The position numbers were made by a program, and so were the translations under genes. From positions 103,519,762-103,583,761 of the forward strand of contig OY740769.1 in assembly GCA_963513935.1 (NCBI GenBank): a DNA stretch of 64,000 bases. The letters run 5' to 3'. Shown piece by piece: positions 60,350 to 64,000 of this stretch. The notes beneath the pieces are model-generated. The model saw only the letters and a list, made by a program, of their open reading frames with translations, had not been told where the DNA came from and did not search any database. This stretch comes from Aphrophora alni. Its lineage: Eukaryota; Arthropoda; Insecta; Hemiptera; Aphrophoridae. The number at the start of each line of letters is the position of its first letter. The first letter of the stretch is position 1.

Positions 60350-62225
60350 CAGTGAAGTAACAGCCTGCATAATATTGCACAATATATATAGTTATACAAG
60401 TCAGCTAGATTTCCATATTTTGTTTTTTTACTTTGACAATAATTTTTACAAAGATAATTTTAAAGTGCTAATAACTATTTCTTTCCTTGTAACTATTTAA
60501 ATATTCAACGTAAAAAGTATTATCCTATATGAGGACATATTCCACAATACGTTAGGTACGATATAGCAATTCCCTAGCCACTCTGTGGGAACAAGCTAGA
60601 AGTTTATATAGACCAACATTTCCACTTTGGCAAAGTTCCATTTTAAAGGCTTTTTAGTGCCCAAATATAGTCGTGAGGGTGTTTTACGCAACCAATTACA
60701 ACCTCACGAAGCTTCAGGAAATAGCGCCCTAATTATTATAATGTTTTATAATTACATAATACATTTTGTAATCGAAAATGACTATTTTTAAATTACTTTT
60801 AAACAAAGAATCACGAAGCTGAGTTTATTAGATATTTTATTATCGGCTAATTTCAAACTCATGTTTTAGAGTTATTATTTTACAGCGGAAAATTCAAAAC
60901 AGACTGTGCCTAAAGGTTTCGTACATCGTTTGTTTTGTTATTGTTATTTCTGAGGAATGTATTATAATAGCAATATGGAATTAATTATAATTATGAAATA
61001 TTTACTGTCTTCTATAGTCTACTTGTGCCGTTTCAAAACTAACGAGTTTCTGTTACCAATCCATTTTCAATTTTTTTTTCTATACTGTGTTGTGTCTTTT
61101 GTCATAAATTAAAATCAAAGAATTACATGATTGAAGATGGCAAATTGATTACAACTAATTATTATAAATCGTTGCAATGGCAATGTGGACACATTTACGA
61201 AATGATTATAACATATGGTTATTAAAAGTAGTTTAATAAAATACGCATAAACTTAATTCGTAAGAAATATTATTATGTTAGTATTAAAAATGTATTTGTT
61301 CTATAAAATTAACTTAAATTAACCTCTTAATTAGTTGAGATTCATACTTTTTGTTTCAAATTTTACAATTGTCACTTTACATTTCACCACAACTTGTATA
61401 TTTCACCAATCCTTCCTTACCAATCAATCACGCCTCCTTACATAATCACGCCTCCTTCCTTACCAATCAAATGAACTGCAGTTCATCCACGAAAGAGGTA
61501 AATAAATTAGCGTACTGCACACCAAAAACTAGAGTCTTTAAACTAAGTTTCCCAAATTTTGAATTTATGTACAAATTATTTACAAAACATGTACTAGTTA
61601 ATGTTAAGATATATATACATGTACTTATATATATATATATTAAAATCATTTTAAAGTAAGTTTCTTTTCCAAGAACTTCAGTTAAGAACTACTTTAACTA
61701 TTTTCTATTTTCTCAGTATAAGTTAGATGTTTATCTAACAATATTACTCCGTCTAAAGTGTTAGATATCAACTTATCGACAATCCTTATAAATTATTTGT
61801 TTAAATTTTCAAAGTTTAAATGCATTTTAAAATTGGAAAAGTTTAGAAATCCTGTTTAAATCTGATTTACTTTTCATATAGAACTTTCACCTTGTGAACA
61901 ACTAGATTTAATCCAAAAACAATAACAAGTTACTTCAAGTTCCTTCATCGAGAGAAATCTGTTCAAAATGTTTTTGATTAAAATTCCCAATAACTGTCTA
62001 TAACTGAAGACCTATAAAAAAGAACTCCAAACAGATAAAAAATGAATCTACATTATAAAGTTTCTATCTTAGGCTAGTCTTTCCAAAAGTTTTTTGTGTA
62101 CTTCCGGACGACATTGAAGCTTGGGGCTTTTCTTGCCTCGAAAGCAAAATTAGAAAAATATTTCACCTTAAAAATTTGTAAACAAATTGTATCTGTAGCC
62201 AATCAAATTTCCCAAGTTAATTACA
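60350..62225. other. AT-rich stretch with one short direct repeat
   Basis: At 61411-61470 ccttccttaccaatcaa and aatcacgcctcctt each occur twice in the order abba'. This makes the only odd patch, within the 102-codon frame 61351-61659, which has no recognisable motif. A short (AT)n lies at about 61625-61640. Confidence 0.45.
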
Positions 62226-62227
62226 CT

Positions 62228-62243
62228 TTTAATTAGCTATTGT

Positions 62244-62304
<61 letters not shown>

Positions 62305-62570
62305 ATGTCAGGCAGCCGATATTATTAAAAATAACATTTCCCATCCACAGCTTACTACGAAACGTACATCAGCTGTTCTTTCATGTATATATTCAATTGT
62401 CGATCAGCTGATATTTCCCTTACTAATTGTATGCGGATACAGTTCTTCTGTATAATCAATCGTTGTTGTATGAAATATTCAACTGACAATCAAATAATAT
62501 TATTGAACTATCAATTTTCCTATGTTAATATTATGATGATACTTTTAATCAGCTGTTTCTGCATGTAGAC
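62228..62570. repeat. degenerate repeated motif around an (AT)n tract
   Basis: cttttaattagctattgttg cata at 62226 and cttttaatcagctgtttctg catgta at 62543 are clearly related. Intermediate pieces (acatcagctgttctttcatg at 62367, cggatacagttcttctgta at 62433) look like further decayed members. The uninterrupted (AT)n at 62247-62300 expanded from one of them. GATCAGCTGTT also occurs near 743 and 23192. Confidence 0.5.
62247..62300. repeat. (AT)n microsatellite
   Basis: There are about 27 AT units. The open frame across it (Tyr-Ile run) is not a gene. Confidence 0.95.
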
Positions 62571-62574
62571 TGAC

Positions 62575-64000
62575 AATCATATGATGATATAAATAGCAAG
62601 TTTTTCAAAAGGTTCTACTTTTGTTAGGAGTTTGATTTCTTAGAATTTGAATTAGAAGATTATTGAGAAAAACTTTAATATAAAGATCGCCCGATTTCGG
62701 TTCTCATTATTTTTATCCCTAATCCTGACCAATTGGATGCGTTTTTTAAAGGTTAGAGCTCATTCAAGAACAGGTGCAATTTTTTGAAACAACTTGATAA
62801 ATCAACAAAATTGAAGTCAAATCACTTCCAAAACATTTGACATAAAACAACGCCTGGAGTTATATTTAAATCCATGAGGACAAATCCAACTTTCACTTTA
62901 AATGATTTATGTTGATTTTTCCAACGTTTCTCTATATATTTATTTAATTTGTATGTAATATTTGAATCAAATAAATGTTTCCTAACCAACAATAATAATA
63001 AACGTTTTCCACTAGTATAAAGCTACTAAACAAATAAATAACACGTATCGCCATAGCAACCGCAATAATAGCATCTGTTGCCAACTTTGAATCCCCCAAA
63101 GTTTTTCTATGATAGAGTTTTATGTTATGTGTGATCTTAATGAATGTTTAATGTTCAGTTAAAACTGTAATGGTTTTCCCGAATCACTCTGTATAACACA
63201 ATAAAACATTTCTTAGTTACAGTAGACACTTGGTTATCTACTCAAACATTTCAAATTAGAAGCCACGTGTCTAAAACTTATCTCAACTGACTATATCTCA
63301 AATCAAGCCTAGTAATTTCAAGGCATTCTTATTAAGATTCAAAATTTATAACCTAAAACAAAAAATTAAACAAACATGTAGGACTTATACATTTAATTAG
63401 AATTTTTTTTAAATATATAACGACAGTCAAGTTTTGACATCTTTATTTAGGAATCTGTATTTTTTCCTTTATATGCTATTTGTCACATAAATTAATGTTT
63501 TAAACTTTTACATTTTAACAATTTCACCGAAAACATTTAGATCAATTTTGAGAGAGATAATTTTCTTTTTGGTTTTCCAACAGAATATCTCAATATTTTG
63601 TAATATTTAGAATTTAGAATAATAAAAACGCCTGTGTATTTCATCAACTATATCCCGTCCTTTTTTTCAGGAGACCTTTACTTCTTTAGGATACGGATAT
63701 AAAGTAAAATCGAGTTACATATCTAAAAAGCTTTAATCAAGAAATATATAATAATATGTAATATAAAGTGCTTCATTTCCCAACAAAACTACTACATTTA
63801 ATGTACAACAAACAGTTTATCAAAAGAAACTACAAACCTAATCTACTTATTATTTTGCAGCACTAACAGCACTGATCTACGACCGTCTGCTGGGTTGACA
63901 TTACCTTTAGATTTGTTTGAATAAAAATACCAATTTTAATAACTAACTAACATTGTCTTAAAAACTAATATCAAACATTAAGAAAAGAAAATCTCGACAA
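62575..64000. other. AT-rich stretch with one transposon-tip-like sequence
   Basis: At 63178-63197 tcccgaatcactctgtataa resembles the GAATCAC(C/T)CTGTA end of the MITE family, though the inner sequence (taatggttttccc, caccgcaataatagc region) differs. It may be the end of a related element whose other end is not seen. The rest shows no gene or repeat. Confidence 0.4.

Noticed and set aside
62240..62455. Frame starting with a Tyr-Ile run
   Set aside because: Translation of (AT)n. The downstream part has no recognisable motif.

Overview
The window looks like a gene-poor stretch of a eukaryotic nuclear genome, most likely from an insect. The base composition is strongly AT-rich. Stop codons are dense in all frames, and almost every open frame is under 120 codons. 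Long (TA)n, (GA)n and (CA)n microsatellites are present. Short TTAGG-type runs (the common insect telomere unit) occur at about 16.49, 27.23, 31.93 and 56.61 kb, and fragments of Jockey-like non-LTR retrotransposons are scattered through the sequence. I see no intact protein-coding gene, no rRNA or tRNA gene, no bacterial-style operon and no CRISPR array. It could be intergenic or the inside of a very large intron.

Layout. 0-14 kb: AT-rich DNA with a dispersed repeat in opposite orientations at 1.4 and 4.6 kb, a perfect 40-bp tandem duplication at 3.44 kb, a CG/CA microsatellite at 6.84 kb and a long-TIR MITE-like element at 8.05-9.02 kb. 14.4-16.3 kb: a 64-bp minisatellite, then a GC-richer patch with damaged coding character. 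20-25 kb: a pyrimidine tract, a GC-richer patch and a broken reverse transcriptase (RT) remnant. 28.8-33.6 kb: a solo copy of the 'left module' described below, two minisatellites, a large composite microsatellite and a tRNA-like SINE candidate. 34.5-35.9 kb: a clear but decayed Jockey-like RT on the minus strand. 38.0-44.6 kb: the dominant feature, a 69-bp satellite of about 85 monomers between conserved flanking modules. 47.4-50.3 kb: another Jockey-like RT remnant and an unrecognised coding-like patch. 54-60.3 kb: a perfect 16-bp hairpin, a second copy of the MITE family, a short-array copy of the satellite-bearing element, a 27-bp minisatellite and hammerhead-like motifs. 60.3-64 kb: AT-rich DNA with small repeats.

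The most interesting structure is the 38-44.6 kb array. The 69-bp monomers are arranged in higher-order units: 31 monomers (2139 bp) followed by a near-copy of 33 monomers (2277 bp) with the same order of variants, then a shorter third block, then a decaying right edge. The flanks recur around a 1-2 monomer core at 57.5-58.35 kb, and the left flank recurs alone at 28.85-29.3 kb. I infer that the satellite grew from tandem repeats inside a dispersed, probably non-autonomous, element. The long open frames across the array arise because 69 is divisible by three, so I do not call them genes.

All assignments come from reading the sequence by eye. No alignment or database search was run, and element-family names rest on recognised protein or terminal motifs.
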